From: Opitutales bacterium
Lineage (GTDB): Bacteria; Verrucomicrobiota; Verrucomicrobiia; Opitutales; Opitutaceae
Direction: 5' to 3'
Assembly (NCBI GenBank): GCA_018700525.1
Contig: JABITN010000105.1
Location: forward strand, 1 to 64,000
DNA length: 64,000 nucleotides
Translations under genes and position numbers: made by a program
Notes under the pieces: generated by a model
What the model saw: the letters and a program-made list of their open reading frames with translations, nothing else
Databases searched by the model: none
What the model was told of the DNA's origin: nothing
In this document: piece by piece, positions 47,774 through 57,537 of the stretch
Layout: every line of letters begins with the position of its first letter
How positions within the stretch are numbered: position 1 is the stretch's first letter

Positions 47774-49612
47774 CTACTCACTTGAGAGTCGCCTCGCAAT
47801 ACGTCGCGTGAATTCGTAAGGACTGTCAACTGCTAGCTCCACTGCAACTTGCGCATCAGGAGTTCGAACTCCAGACCATTCCAAAGCTCGGATAGCGTAC
47901 ATTCCAGCCAACCAGTTGTCGTCTTCGATGGTCTCTAAAATGACGTCGATCCCTTTTTCCGCTTTTCCCAACCGAGCCAACGCTAGTGCCGAAGCAACGC
48001 GAACAGCCGGATCAGAGTCCTTAGTCGCCTGGATCAACGCTTTGCTGGACTCGACATTCTTTTGAACGCCAAGCCAGGTAGCAGCCCAATAGCGAACCGC
48101 TGAATTTTCGTCTTTCAAACCCATACGCAGGGCCGCGATATCATTGCGTTCTCCCGCCTCGATAATGGCGATCAGATCACGAACCATCGTCTTATTTTTC
48201 GGCTGTCTCAAGACCTTGTATTTACTGCCGTAGCGTTTACCCAGGTCCTCGAGAATCGGCTCGGGAATCAGCCCCAGATCTCGGCTTCGCTCCATATGAG
48301 CATACAGTCGCTCGCGAAGCGACGTGAGAGCCTTTTGGTATTTGGGGTTCTCCGCCAAATTGACGGTTTCGTTAGGATCCTTCTTGAGGTCGTAAAGCTC
48401 CTGCACGGGACGAGTAGGATTAAAAACGCGAGCCTGGAGTTCGTTCAGTTTACCTGCATTATGTAAACCGCGCATTGTCTTCATGATGGTCTTCCCGTCC
48501 TTGTACTGGTTTGGTTGGGCATGGGGAAGGTAGGAGAGAAAGTTCCGGATATACTTGAAACGTGGGGTGCTAACGCTTCGGCCAATCTCGACTGTTTCAT
48601 CGCAACGATCTCGAGCCGCGAACATGACTTTCCGAGGCTGGTAATCCTCAGCCATGATGTTTTTTCCCTGAATGTATTTCGGAATATCAATCCCCGCAAG
48701 CCCAAGGCTGGCCGCGCTAACATCGATCTGGCTAACAAAATCATCTCGCCGGGTTCCCCCCAAATTCCCATTGGGAAGACGAACGATCAAAGGAACCCGA
48801 ATACCCTCGTCATAGAGAAATTGTTTTCCACGCAAGTGGCTGACCCCATGGTCCGTCATGAAAAAGATAACGGTATCCTCCAAGCGTCCTGCATCTTTTA
48901 ACTGCTTTACCGCTTCCCCGACTTCTCGATCCACCTTCAGCCAAGAATTCAAATACTGAGCCCAATCCTCTTTCAAAACAGGGTCCTGTGGATAATACGG
49001 CGGGAGGACCATTTTCTCAGGATCGACGCTGCCGCTGTTATCACCTCGATTTTTACCGCCCTTGAGCTGCAACTGAGCGAAGAAGGGCTTGTCTTCAGGA
49101 CAACCCATCCAGTGATTGCTATCGTATTCAAAGTGCTTCCAGACGAAATTGTAGTCCGTCTTGCCGCGTCTCGATTCAGGGCTGACCCCGGAATTCAAAG
49201 CGACGTAATAGCCCGCCTTCTTAAAAAGCTCTGGTACCATTCTCGTCGGCAAGCGATAGCTCTCCAGATAAAGGTCGCTTCCCATCCCCTTTCCGGAATC
49301 GGTCTGGCTGCGATGGTTGTGAACGCCAATACTCCACTGATACATGCCCGTAATCATGGCCGAACGACTAGCCGAGCAAACGGGCGCCGTCACGAATGCA
49401 GAATCGAAGGTCACTCCTTGAGCCGCCAATGCATCCAGATTGGGGGTGGCGATGACCGTCTCGCCATAAGGCCCAATATGCCGAGAGGCATCATCGGCGA
49501 AAATCCATAGAATATTAGGACGTTCATTCGCCGCACTCGCGACCGACAAGGCAAAAAGAGACGCTAAGAACGAAAGTTTTGGGAAAAAATTCTGTGTTTG
49601 GTTTCGCTTCAT
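47774..49612 (-). CDS. Sulfatase with C-terminal HEAT-repeat extension
   Basis: 612 aa; FADDASRHIGPYGETVIATPNLDALAAQG, CSASRSAMITGMY; C-terminal DENSAVRYWAATWLGVQ / DSDPAVRVASALALARLG repeats. Confidence 0.9.
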   Translation of the reverse strand: MKRNQTQNFFPKLSFLASLFALSVASAANERPNILWIFADDASRHIGPYGETVIATPNLDALAAQGVTFDSAFVTAPVCSASRSAMITGMYQWSIGVHNHRSQTDSGKGMGSDLYLESYRLPTRMVPELFKKAGYYVALNSGVSPESRRGKTDYNFVWKHFEYDSNHWMGCPEDKPFFAQLQLKGGKNRGDNSGSVDPEKMVLPPYYPQDPVLKEDWAQYLNSWLKVDREVGEAVKQLKDAGRLEDTVIFFMTDHGVSHLRGKQFLYDEGIRVPLIVRLPNGNLGGTRRDDFVSQIDVSAASLGLAGIDIPKYIQGKNIMAEDYQPRKVMFAARDRCDETVEIGRSVSTPRFKYIRNFLSYLPHAQPNQYKDGKTIMKTMRGLHNAGKLNELQARVFNPTRPVQELYDLKKDPNETVNLAENPKYQKALTSLRERLYAHMERSRDLGLIPEPILEDLGKRYGSKYKVLRQPKNKTMVRDLIAIIEAGERNDIAALRMGLKDENSAVRYWAATWLGVQKNVESSKALIQATKDSDPAVRVASALALARLGKAEKGIDVILETIEDDNWLAGMYAIRALEWSGVRTPDAQVAVELAVDSPYEFTRRIARRLSSE

Positions 49613-49711
49613 ATTTCTAGTGTTTTCAACAGTTTATCATATCTTGCCGATCTACGAGATCCAAATCCCCCCAACATTTTCTATCGCATTAGGCAGGCAT
49701 TATTATTAACC

Positions 49712-50270
49712 TCAAACATGACATAGGTATCTCTTTCCACAAAAGTGCCCCCTATGGTTTCTCCAATTCGAGAAGTATGCGTATAGCATTGGCAACTCTG
49801 GGTTTATAACCGTAACGAGCGGCTGATCTAACAAATTCCCAGGAACTGCCGGAGCGTAATATATATTGTCGAGGTCTTGCTTCCATCCTAGCAGGTCATC
49901 TTCCTTCAATCCATAGCCTGCAGCCATTTTGTCTTCCCAGCGAATGGCTCCACCGACGCTAAACCCTTTCAGGAAGCTAGGAGTATCATCGCTGAAGGTA
50001 TAATTGGTGATGAAATTAGCCCGGTATTGACGAAGCTCAGGGACAGGAAAACCATCCAATGCTGTTTGAAAAGCGACCTCGGCCATTTTTTCCAGTATAT
50101 CTCCGTGCAGCGCCCCTGTCATGGGGTTGACCAGTATTCCGTCATAATTAGTCTCGCCAGCTTCGCCAATTTCCTCATCCCAACGACTATCCTTATACCA
50201 CAAATTTACTGCAGCTGCAGAATTCCAAAAGGGTCAGTGCTTGATCTTTGTGATGATCCGGTCGAAGAGC
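49712..50270 (-). pseudogene. TonB-dependent receptor C-terminal remnant
   Basis: LKGFSVGGAIRWEDKMAAGYGLKEDDLLGWKQDLDNIYY beta-barrel-like segment; same-frame sequence continues upstream across an in-frame TGA (KLFDRIITKIKH*PFWNSAAAVNLWYKDSRWDEEIG); no plug or signal peptide. Confidence 0.6.
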
Positions 50271-50282
50271 TTTTTCGCCCCC

Positions 50283-52691
50283 CTACTCGTAAGTAAACAC
50301 AGCCGATGCCACGCAATCGCCAATCGCCACTAAGCGGGCCCAGTGGGCGCTAAAAGCCTTGGGGAATTCAAATCTAACCGCTTTTCCAGGAGTCACTTTC
50401 CAGGTGCGGTACACATGGTATCCGTGATGGTCGAAATTGATCTCTAGCGTTACTTCTGTCGGTTCGTCTACAGACAGGACGAGGCTCTTCTTATCGTATC
50501 CTGTCATCAAATACGGATCGGAAGCTTCGCCTGCCTTGACTCTCGTATTTTTCCATGGACCACCGACGCCTACCGGCTTGCCTAACTTCCAAAGGTCATC
50601 GATTCCACCAAACCAGAGGGCTTCCTTTCCGTCTTCGCTTCGATAGACATGCAAACTTTCCTTTTCCTTTGCGCCCACACCGGTCATGACAAGCATTCCA
50701 TTCCACGATGCGAAATCGCCGATTTGCTTTCGATGACTACTCACTGGGCGTAATTTCTGGAACAAGGGAGGTTTGTCATTTACTACCAGCGGTAACTCGT
50801 AAAAGGTACCGTGGATATTGGCCAACTCTCGTTCCGACTCGATTTCACGATAAGAACGAGGCCAGCCAAACGAGAACGGCTGATCATAGGCGGCGTCCCC
50901 TTTCGGCAGTCGCAGACGCTCTCCATGCGACTCAACAACGACGGAAGCTTCGTCCACGTAGAACTTCGGCTTCATGCTAAGATGCTCTTTCACCTCGAGG
51001 CCCAGGTCTTCACCACTGACAAACGTAAATTTCTCTTTACTGAATTCGCTTGTAACCCCCTTTAAGTCACTAACCGCCAGATTTCGGGACTCTCTCAGTG
51101 CATACAGAGAGGAACCACTAACCACCTTTTCTCCCAGGTCCGCTAAACCCGAAAACAATTTCCGACCTTCGCCAGAGGAGCGATAATTCGCATCGGATTG
51201 ATGAAAATAGCCAGAAGCGATACATGCGCGACTAGGGCGTAGGCGAACCCACTGCGCTTGGAACGATTCCGGAAGCACAATCGGAACGTATCCGGAAACG
51301 GATACTTCCTTATACTTCTCCCATTTCCCAGTTCCCTTATAATCCACTTCAATGGTAATCGTCACATTCTTCTGATCGTGAACGACCAAGTGAAGCGTTC
51401 GCTCTTTGAATCCATTTACCAGAAACGGCAGGCTAGGGACGTTACCAGCGACCGGCTCGTTAATCCACGGACCGCCGTAGCCGGAACCCGGGCCCCAATG
51501 CTTAAGATCCTTTCGTGTACCGAACCATAGATTGCTTTGCGGCTGCCCCGCTCGTGGGTTTCCCTGAATCGAGGTTTCATCCGTAGCGAGTACCAATCGA
51601 CCATTCCAATCGCAAAAATCGGGAACGTAGCGCAGGTGACTGCCAATCGGAGACAGGCCCGCCGAATTGCTTGCAGAAAAGGTCGGCGGAAAGTCAAAGA
51701 ACATACCGTGCATATCCATCATCCACTTACCGCCGCTCAGCTCGCGAATACGCGGCCACTCCGTATACCAGCCATGAATGGCATCGTTGTTAAATGAAGC
51801 CTTAGGCAGCAGGTAGGTCGACCACTGCCCATCGTCCATTACCTTAAGCCTAAGCGCACGATCATCCCAACCAATCGACCAGACCTGATCGGTATCATTC
51901 GAATTCCCACGCAAACCTCCGGGACCCATCACGTCGGTATACTGTTTGCGCTCGAGCACTTCCCAGTATTCGCCATCCCATGACGACAGAGAGCCTCGTT
52001 CATCTTCACTCTTAGCCTTAATACGCGCCAAGATCGCCTTGGCTTCCTCATCTGAAACTCCTGCTCGGAAAGAACCTCCCACGTGCTCGCCATTATTGGC
52101 CACTATCAATTTCCCTTGGGCGACATAAGCCCCCTTCGCGTGCCACCCAGGCATTGGTTTGTGAAAGAGCTTTCGTACTTCCAGACTGTACACGTTCAGC
52201 TCATAGATCATACCCTCCATATCAACCACATAGACCCAATTCTCCGGATTTTTTAGGTGACGAGTGAAGGCAGTTATTCTTCCCGGCATGATATCCGGCG
52301 AAACCGCCCTCACCTTCCCAGCTTGATCAATGACGTAATGAGCCATCAAAAGTTGATTCGACTCTTTGTGAATCATTCGACCTGCAGGCGTACCGCCCAC
52401 GCTTTCCAGGTGAATCGTTTGCTTCAAGTCTTCACCGATAGAATACAATTTGTGATCGCTTCCAAACGGTTCATGGGCCGCGTAATTCACCAACCACAAT
52501 TTCCCAGCCCAGGGCACGACCGCTCCGATTCCGCACTCATTGAGTCGATTACCCAAATTTCCGTTGTCAGCATAAGTCGTCAGGTGCGGATAGACGCCGC
52601 TGATGAGTAGTAGAGAATCGGCATCCTCGCCATTGCTCCGGAAGACAGAGACAAACACGAGGCATAGAAGAAGGGGTCGTTTTAATTTCAT
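50283..52691 (-). CDS. Secreted hypothetical protein, 802 aa, probable beta-propeller
   Basis: Signal peptide; repeated WNGRLVLATDE / WNGMLVMTGVG, LWFGTRKDLKHWGPGSGYGGPW / LWFGGIDDLWKLGKPVGVGGPW internal duplication. Confidence 0.7.
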   Translation of the reverse strand: MKLKRPLLLCLVFVSVFRSNGEDADSLLLISGVYPHLTTYADNGNLGNRLNECGIGAVVPWAGKLWLVNYAAHEPFGSDHKLYSIGEDLKQTIHLESVGGTPAGRMIHKESNQLLMAHYVIDQAGKVRAVSPDIMPGRITAFTRHLKNPENWVYVVDMEGMIYELNVYSLEVRKLFHKPMPGWHAKGAYVAQGKLIVANNGEHVGGSFRAGVSDEEAKAILARIKAKSEDERGSLSSWDGEYWEVLERKQYTDVMGPGGLRGNSNDTDQVWSIGWDDRALRLKVMDDGQWSTYLLPKASFNNDAIHGWYTEWPRIRELSGGKWMMDMHGMFFDFPPTFSASNSAGLSPIGSHLRYVPDFCDWNGRLVLATDETSIQGNPRAGQPQSNLWFGTRKDLKHWGPGSGYGGPWINEPVAGNVPSLPFLVNGFKERTLHLVVHDQKNVTITIEVDYKGTGKWEKYKEVSVSGYVPIVLPESFQAQWVRLRPSRACIASGYFHQSDANYRSSGEGRKLFSGLADLGEKVVSGSSLYALRESRNLAVSDLKGVTSEFSKEKFTFVSGEDLGLEVKEHLSMKPKFYVDEASVVVESHGERLRLPKGDAAYDQPFSFGWPRSYREIESERELANIHGTFYELPLVVNDKPPLFQKLRPVSSHRKQIGDFASWNGMLVMTGVGAKEKESLHVYRSEDGKEALWFGGIDDLWKLGKPVGVGGPWKNTRVKAGEASDPYLMTGYDKKSLVLSVDEPTEVTLEINFDHHGYHVYRTWKVTPGKAVRFEFPKAFSAHWARLVAIGDCVASAVFTYE

Positions 52692-52740
52692 ATTAAAACT
52701 GAGTCAAACTCAGGCAGTCTGCATTCCTTAAGGTACTGTG

Positions 52741-52880
52741 AAAGCAAATTCAGATGAGACAAAAACACAACGTGCCCCTGACGTGCAAGCTCCCCATCCT
52801 ACAAAAGCCAAATGTAAGTCGTCTCTCCGAGCCGAAAATCCATAATGAACCAAAATCAACGCGTCATGAGGCTACTTTCC
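52741..52880. repeat. 140-bp dispersed repeat, copy 2
   Basis: See 42683..42822. Confidence 0.8.
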
Positions 52881-53400
52881 TAGACGAACTGCTTGCTGGT
52901 GTTCAGTATCCAAATACAACGACCGTTCATCGCTCGCATGAAGTCATTCGGCTAGTCGACCAGACAGATCGACCCGATCTAGATCGCCGAATGCTTCGAT
53001 TCCTACCAACCCACAAATAGTCGGATAAACGTCCAAAAGACTGACTAGTACGTCCCATTCGCCCGCTAGCACTTTTTTCTCCGGAAAGCGAAAACACCAT
53101 AGATACTCTTAGACCTCTTTCCAGCAAGGAGTATTCCCTCCATTCGAAGGGGCATTGTTGGCATAAGCCACGAGCTACCCTCCATTGTCGATCACGAATA
53201 CGATGATCGTAGATTCAAGCAGATCTTCTTCTTCGAAACTGGCCAAGGAAATTTGCAATTTCTAGATCCAGTAGATGCAGTTGCCCGAGGTAATAATCTA
53301 TCCCTTGCGGATGAGCCGGGAAAAGCAGAAAGGCCATGCCTCTCCAAATACGTATCTGGCAAATGAATTTTCGCTGGGATACGACCTTCAGTCGTCAACA
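52880..53400 (-). pseudogene. Decayed sulfatase gene (frameshifts and stops)
   Basis: Pieced-together complement-strand frames: KIHLPDTYLE...IDYYLGQLHLLDLEIANFLGQFEEEDLLESTIIVFVIDNGG*LVAYANNAPSNGGNTPCWKEV...LVSLLDVYPTICGLVGIEAFGDLD, the typical sulfatase order of motifs; catalytic N-terminus absent. Confidence 0.75.
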
Positions 53401-53560
53401 TAAAAATATAAACACAACTGATCTAAAATTGCTAGTGGGAAACGTCTTGGTTGAATATTTTCATACCGCGATCAACCTGATTGACGGATCGAATAGTTGA
53501 ATCGCCCGAACCCACTATAAATTCGGTTTTCACTTCCACCGAAATACCCCAAAAGGGAAA

Positions 53561-53588
53561 GCGCCACTGAGAATTTCTCAGTGACGCC
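53561..53588 (-). terminator. Strong hairpin terminator for the 53596..53826 gene
   Basis: + strand GCGCCACTGAGAATTTCTCAGTGACGCC, one mismatch in the stem, followed on the - strand by CTTTCCCTTTT. Confidence 0.65.
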
Positions 53589-53595
53589 TAAAAGT

Positions 53596-53826
53596 TTAAG
53601 ACTTCTTGGTCAACACACTGTAGAGAATAGCAGCGGCTATCAAACCAACCAATCCTCCATCACCCAAACTTTGGATAACCGAAGTTAAGTTGCCAACTAC
53701 ATCTACCTTCAAGAATGCGACATCCGTGCCAAATACAACTTGGAGAACTACTGCTAACGCTAAGAACGCTACTCCGAGTTCAGTTACTTTTTTCAGGAAA
53801 CCGATTATACTGTCTACTACTTGCAT
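53596..53826 (-). CDS. Small hydrophobic membrane protein, 76 aa, unknown function
   Basis: MQVVDSIIGFLKKVTELGVAFLALAVVLQVVFGTDVAFLKVDVVGNLTSVIQSLGDGGLVGLIAAAILYSVLTKKS; two hydrophobic helices, own terminator. Confidence 0.7.
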   Translation of the reverse strand: MQVVDSIIGFLKKVTELGVAFLALAVVLQVVFGTDVAFLKVDVVGNLTSVIQSLGDGGLVGLIAAAILYSVLTKKS

Positions 53827-54302
53827 ATTTTATGAGGTTTAATTTAGGCCTGGCTCTTATTTGAGCCTGCCATAGGGGGGGAGAGGGTATACTGGCTTAG
53901 CTTGTGTAGATGGACCAAAATAGCCTTCCTAAAAAAATGCAATAAAAAAATTAATTCTATTTTAACAGGATTTCTTAGAGTCTATGTGCTTTTAGCTATG
54001 ACGCTCCCTTGCAGGTGGTTATCGTCTATCTTACATTTTATCTCGATGACGAAATGGTTGATTGGGGATTTCACCTTAGGACCTAAATGAATCAACAAAA
54101 ACAGTCTAAAATCAACAAAGCGCCTTGTCCTAGGCTCTTAAACTACTGAAGACGTATACCAGCAACGATTTACGCCAAGAGAGTTTAAATGCGTGCAAGA
54201 ACAACCGCTTTTATCGAAAAATCACTCTTGGTAGCCAACTCCAAAGTTCAAACGCCTAAACTTAACTGCCACCCCCCAATCAATCACTTAACAATCCGAA
54301 TT

Positions 54303-55286
54303 CTAGGCTAACTCACCCGCTTTCCTAAAACTTTCGATAATCGAATTCGCAACCTTGATACCCGAAAGATAAGCCCCTTCAACTCTAGCGGCAACGTAAC
54401 CGTCCCCCGCATGCCACAGGGGCTCATTCTCGCTTTTTAAAAACGCCGCGCTCAGTCCATGTTCCTTTCGCTTGGCAAAGCGCCACTTTTGTAGGGACAT
54501 GTCCACTACCTTTAACTTATCTTGAAAAGGCAAAGCACCCAACAATGCAGTGGAGATCGAATCAGCAGGCTCTCCAAAATATTTTTCCGCAAACTCCGAT
54601 CCCGATTGAATCACAATACCAGGACGCCCTGTAGTACCCTTGATCGATGTCTCCGTTATGGTCGCAATAGGCTCCCCTGGCTCGCCTTTGATCAATCCCG
54701 AATCCGAGAGATTTAGTTCGGACTCGAGAAGTAACATCAACGAGATGCACTTTTCGTACTCGATTGTCTTAAGGGTATCGAGAAAGTCAGCACCAAACGT
54801 TTCTTCGCCCGACTCAAGAAGAGCTACTGCTTGCGGTGCCGGGGTCGCTAGAAGCAGTCGCTCGCATTCGAACGAATCCTTCTCCGAGCGAACCGTCCAC
54901 ACGCCGTTTGCAAATCTAATTGAATCCACCTTCTGCTCACGCCTCACGTCGAGCCCTGCCGCAAGCTGCTTGGCCATTGAATTCATCGCTCCCACTCCAC
55001 GGTACCGGACGTGACCAGACTCTTCGAACCAACTCTGAGCGATACCGTTTGCGATCCATTGCTCAACCTCTTTTTCGAATGACTTTTTGCGAGTAGTAAA
55101 AAACTGGGCCCCGTGGTCAAAAGACTCCCCATCTAATCGTCTAGTTGCCAGCCGACCGCCTATCCCCCGGCTCTTTTCGAGAATGCAAACCGAAACTCCC
55201 GCTTCGACTAGCTTCCTCGCCGCTGCGATTCCTCCAAGACCAGCGCCGACCACCAAACAATCAAACTTCAGAGCAGATAAAACCAT
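54303..55286 (-). CDS. FAD-dependent NAD(P)/amine oxidoreductase (renalase-like)
   Basis: DCLVVGAGLGGIAAARKLVEAGVSVCILEKSRGIGGRLATRRLDGESFDHGAQFFTTR. Confidence 0.9.
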   Translation of the reverse strand: MVLSALKFDCLVVGAGLGGIAAARKLVEAGVSVCILEKSRGIGGRLATRRLDGESFDHGAQFFTTRKKSFEKEVEQWIANGIAQSWFEESGHVRYRGVGAMNSMAKQLAAGLDVRREQKVDSIRFANGVWTVRSEKDSFECERLLLATPAPQAVALLESGEETFGADFLDTLKTIEYEKCISLMLLLESELNLSDSGLIKGEPGEPIATITETSIKGTTGRPGIVIQSGSEFAEKYFGEPADSISTALLGALPFQDKLKVVDMSLQKWRFAKRKEHGLSAAFLKSENEPLWHAGDGYVAARVEGAYLSGIKVANSIIESFRKAGELA

Positions 55287-55324
55287 CTCTTACTTTTTCT
55301 TAAATTACTCTAATTGACAATTAT

Positions 55325-55357
55325 TGAACATTAATTGAACGGCCAAAATACTGTTCA
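55325..55357. promoter_or_regulatory. TGAAC-box cluster (11-bp spaced direct repeats + inverted copy)
   Basis: TGAACA at 55325, TGAACG at 55336 (11-bp period), TGTTCA at 55352; divergent promoter of FAD oxidoreductase and SOUL gene. Confidence 0.5.
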
Positions 55358-55483
55358 AAAATTATTCATACATCGAAGATCCTTTCAACCCCGCTCTAAT
55401 TCTGTAAAGTTTTGTTTTAACTCCAACTCCGCCACCCGATGGCACCTTTAAACAACTAACTAAACGCCCGCTAAAACCACTAC

Positions 55484-56035
55484 ATGAAACGCTCTCTCAC
55501 CTTTACTGTGCTAATCCTCGGGTTCGGACTAACTTTCCTAATGACCACAACAATGGCAAGCGAAGCATTTGAAAAGACCCCATCAGGATCAATAGAAATC
55601 AAGGAACTCCCGGCAGGGAGGCTTTTGGAATCGAAGAGCGAAGGAGACTATTTCGAAGGATCCAATCAGCTTTTCAGACCCCTCTTTTCCTACATTCAAA
55701 AAAACGGAATATCTATGACAACTCCTGTCGAAGTGCAAATCGCGCCAGGGAAAATGTATTTCTGGGTAGCCGAGGATCAAAAGGAGAAAGCGACAAATGG
55801 AAATGATCGCGTGACCGTGGTCGATGTCCCTAAACGAAAAGTAGCGTCGATAGGCTCCCGAGGCTCCTACAGCAAGTCAAACTACGACCAAGCCAAATCG
55901 AAGCTCCTGGAATGGGTTGAATCAAACGATTCAATCATTTTAGCTGGGGAACCTTACGCGGTCTATTGGAGCGGACCCTTCACTCCTTGGTTCCTCAAGT
56001 CTTTCGAAGTTCACGTTCTCGTCTCGTCGGATTAA
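55484..56035 (+). CDS. SOUL family heme-binding protein
   Basis: IEIKELPAGRLLESKSEGDYFEGSNQLFRPLFSYIQKNGISMTTPVEVQ...VASIGSRGSYSKSNYDQAKSKLLEW. Confidence 0.88.
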   Translation: MKRSLTFTVLILGFGLTFLMTTTMASEAFEKTPSGSIEIKELPAGRLLESKSEGDYFEGSNQLFRPLFSYIQKNGISMTTPVEVQIAPGKMYFWVAEDQKEKATNGNDRVTVVDVPKRKVASIGSRGSYSKSNYDQAKSKLLEWVESNDSIILAGEPYAVYWSGPFTPWFLKSFEVHVLVSSD

Positions 56036-56289
56036 ACGTCTTTCACCAGCCCTTCCCCCGCCCTAACTCTCTAGCTCGGATACGCCGACGTTAATCCGCC
56101 ACTCCTTTTTGTCAGAGGACGCATTTCATAAACGTTAGCATATGTAAGAGATTGTCCGAACATTTAGTAACGCTGCTCGATGCTACAGCCGCCAATAAAC
56201 AACAACTCCGAGCCCGTGGCAGTGGCCCATGGCACTTACTCACGACGTTCGCTTCAAACGATCAGTACTGCTGGATCGACAACCTAATC

Positions 56290-56790
56290 CTAAATGGGCC
56301 GCAGATTAAAAGGCGATTGAGGGCTGAGCCAGATCGAGAAATAAATTCCCTGAAAATCATCGCCGTCAATCGTGATGAGTTCCTTGTCATTCAGGCTCAG
56401 CGTCGTTCCTTTTTCGGGATAATAGCGTAACGTATAGCAATCTCCCGAGCCGACTTCACGATAGGCCGCATTGAGCGCCTCCATTCTAAGAGAAACTGTT
56501 TCTAATACCGTTTCCTCGTATAAATTGCGAAGAATTTTTTCAGCCGCTTGAATCAGTTGTTCTTGGCTAATCTTTCGCGAGTAAGTGAATTCCAATGACT
56601 TTGGGAAATTGCCCAATGGATCGCTTTCCCGATTTATGGAGTACGTAGAGAATGTAAGGTCGAATACATGAAAAAGTCCAAAATGCTTATAACTCGTTCG
56701 CGCATTGGGTTCGAAATCCGTCAAGCGAGTGCTCGCGATTCCAAGGAACGTAAGACAGCATATTGCATAAAGAATCGCAGATCGTCGCAT
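56290..56790 (-). CDS. Chalcone isomerase-like domain protein
   Basis: FPKSLEFTYSRKISQEQLIQAAEKIL...GDCYTLRYYPEKGTTLSLNDKELITIDGDDFQGIYFSIWLSPQSPFN. Confidence 0.72.
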   Translation of the reverse strand: MRRSAILYAICCLTFLGIASTRLTDFEPNARTSYKHFGLFHVFDLTFSTYSINRESDPLGNFPKSLEFTYSRKISQEQLIQAAEKILRNLYEETVLETVSLRMEALNAAYREVGSGDCYTLRYYPEKGTTLSLNDKELITIDGDDFQGIYFSIWLSPQSPFNLRPI

Positions 56791-56800
56791 CGAATGTCGA

Positions 56801-57526
56801 TTAACGGGGAGTAAGAACGCGCATTTTGCTCAATGTCCAGATTACCGGATAGGCGAGATCGAGCTCGTACCAACGTGTAGCGAAATTGAGGCGGTTAGGG
56901 TATTTATGGTGATTGTTCTGGAAAGTCTCTCCAACGAAAAGCACATCCCAAATGAAGGTATTGCGCGATTGATCGTTAATCGCGTAATTTCGATATCCGT
57001 ATTTGTGGCCGCACCAATTCACGAAAGCTCCATGAATCGGACCCATCAGAAAATGAATGGGAAGTAATAAGTACCACCACAGGCTCGGCGCGAAAGCCAC
57101 GTACACTGACGTGTAAGCGACGCAAAACATCAGTCGAACGAAATGATTATTACCTAGCCGATCGACAACGCCCCAAGTTGGCAGTCCTTCGATGTAGGGA
57201 GAACTCGATCGCCGTTTGCCGCCCTTGAACTCCATGTAGACTCGAGCAGTGCTAACCATCATCGCAACAACATCCTTAAAAAAATGCGGCGAGTGAGGAT
57301 CCTCTTTCGTGTCGCTATGTTTGTGATGCTCGAGATGGAGCTGAGCGTAGGACTTGGGATGCAAAAAAGACGAGCCCTGCGTGACAAACGTACCCAGGTA
57401 GAAAAATCTCTCCCAGAAAACACTCATCGTAAACATTCGATGAGCCATATACCGGTGCAAGAAAAAGCTTTGGGCAAAGACACTGGCGTACCAATGGATG
57501 AAGAGAAAGCTAATGATTATTAACAT
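56801..57526 (-). CDS. Fatty acid (acyl-lipid/acyl-CoA) desaturase
   Basis: His boxes HRYMAHR, HLEHHKHSD, NNHHKYP. Confidence 0.9.
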   Translation of the reverse strand: MLIIISFLFIHWYASVFAQSFFLHRYMAHRMFTMSVFWERFFYLGTFVTQGSSFLHPKSYAQLHLEHHKHSDTKEDPHSPHFFKDVVAMMVSTARVYMEFKGGKRRSSSPYIEGLPTWGVVDRLGNNHFVRLMFCVAYTSVYVAFAPSLWWYLLLPIHFLMGPIHGAFVNWCGHKYGYRNYAINDQSRNTFIWDVLFVGETFQNNHHKYPNRLNFATRWYELDLAYPVIWTLSKMRVLTPR

Positions 57527-57537
57527 CTATTAAAACA

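Noticed and set aside
56036-56430. ORF 56152..56430 (MSEHLVTLLDATAANKQQ...) as a gene
   Set aside because: Its 3' half is antisense to the chalcone-isomerase-like CDS; no recognisable domain.
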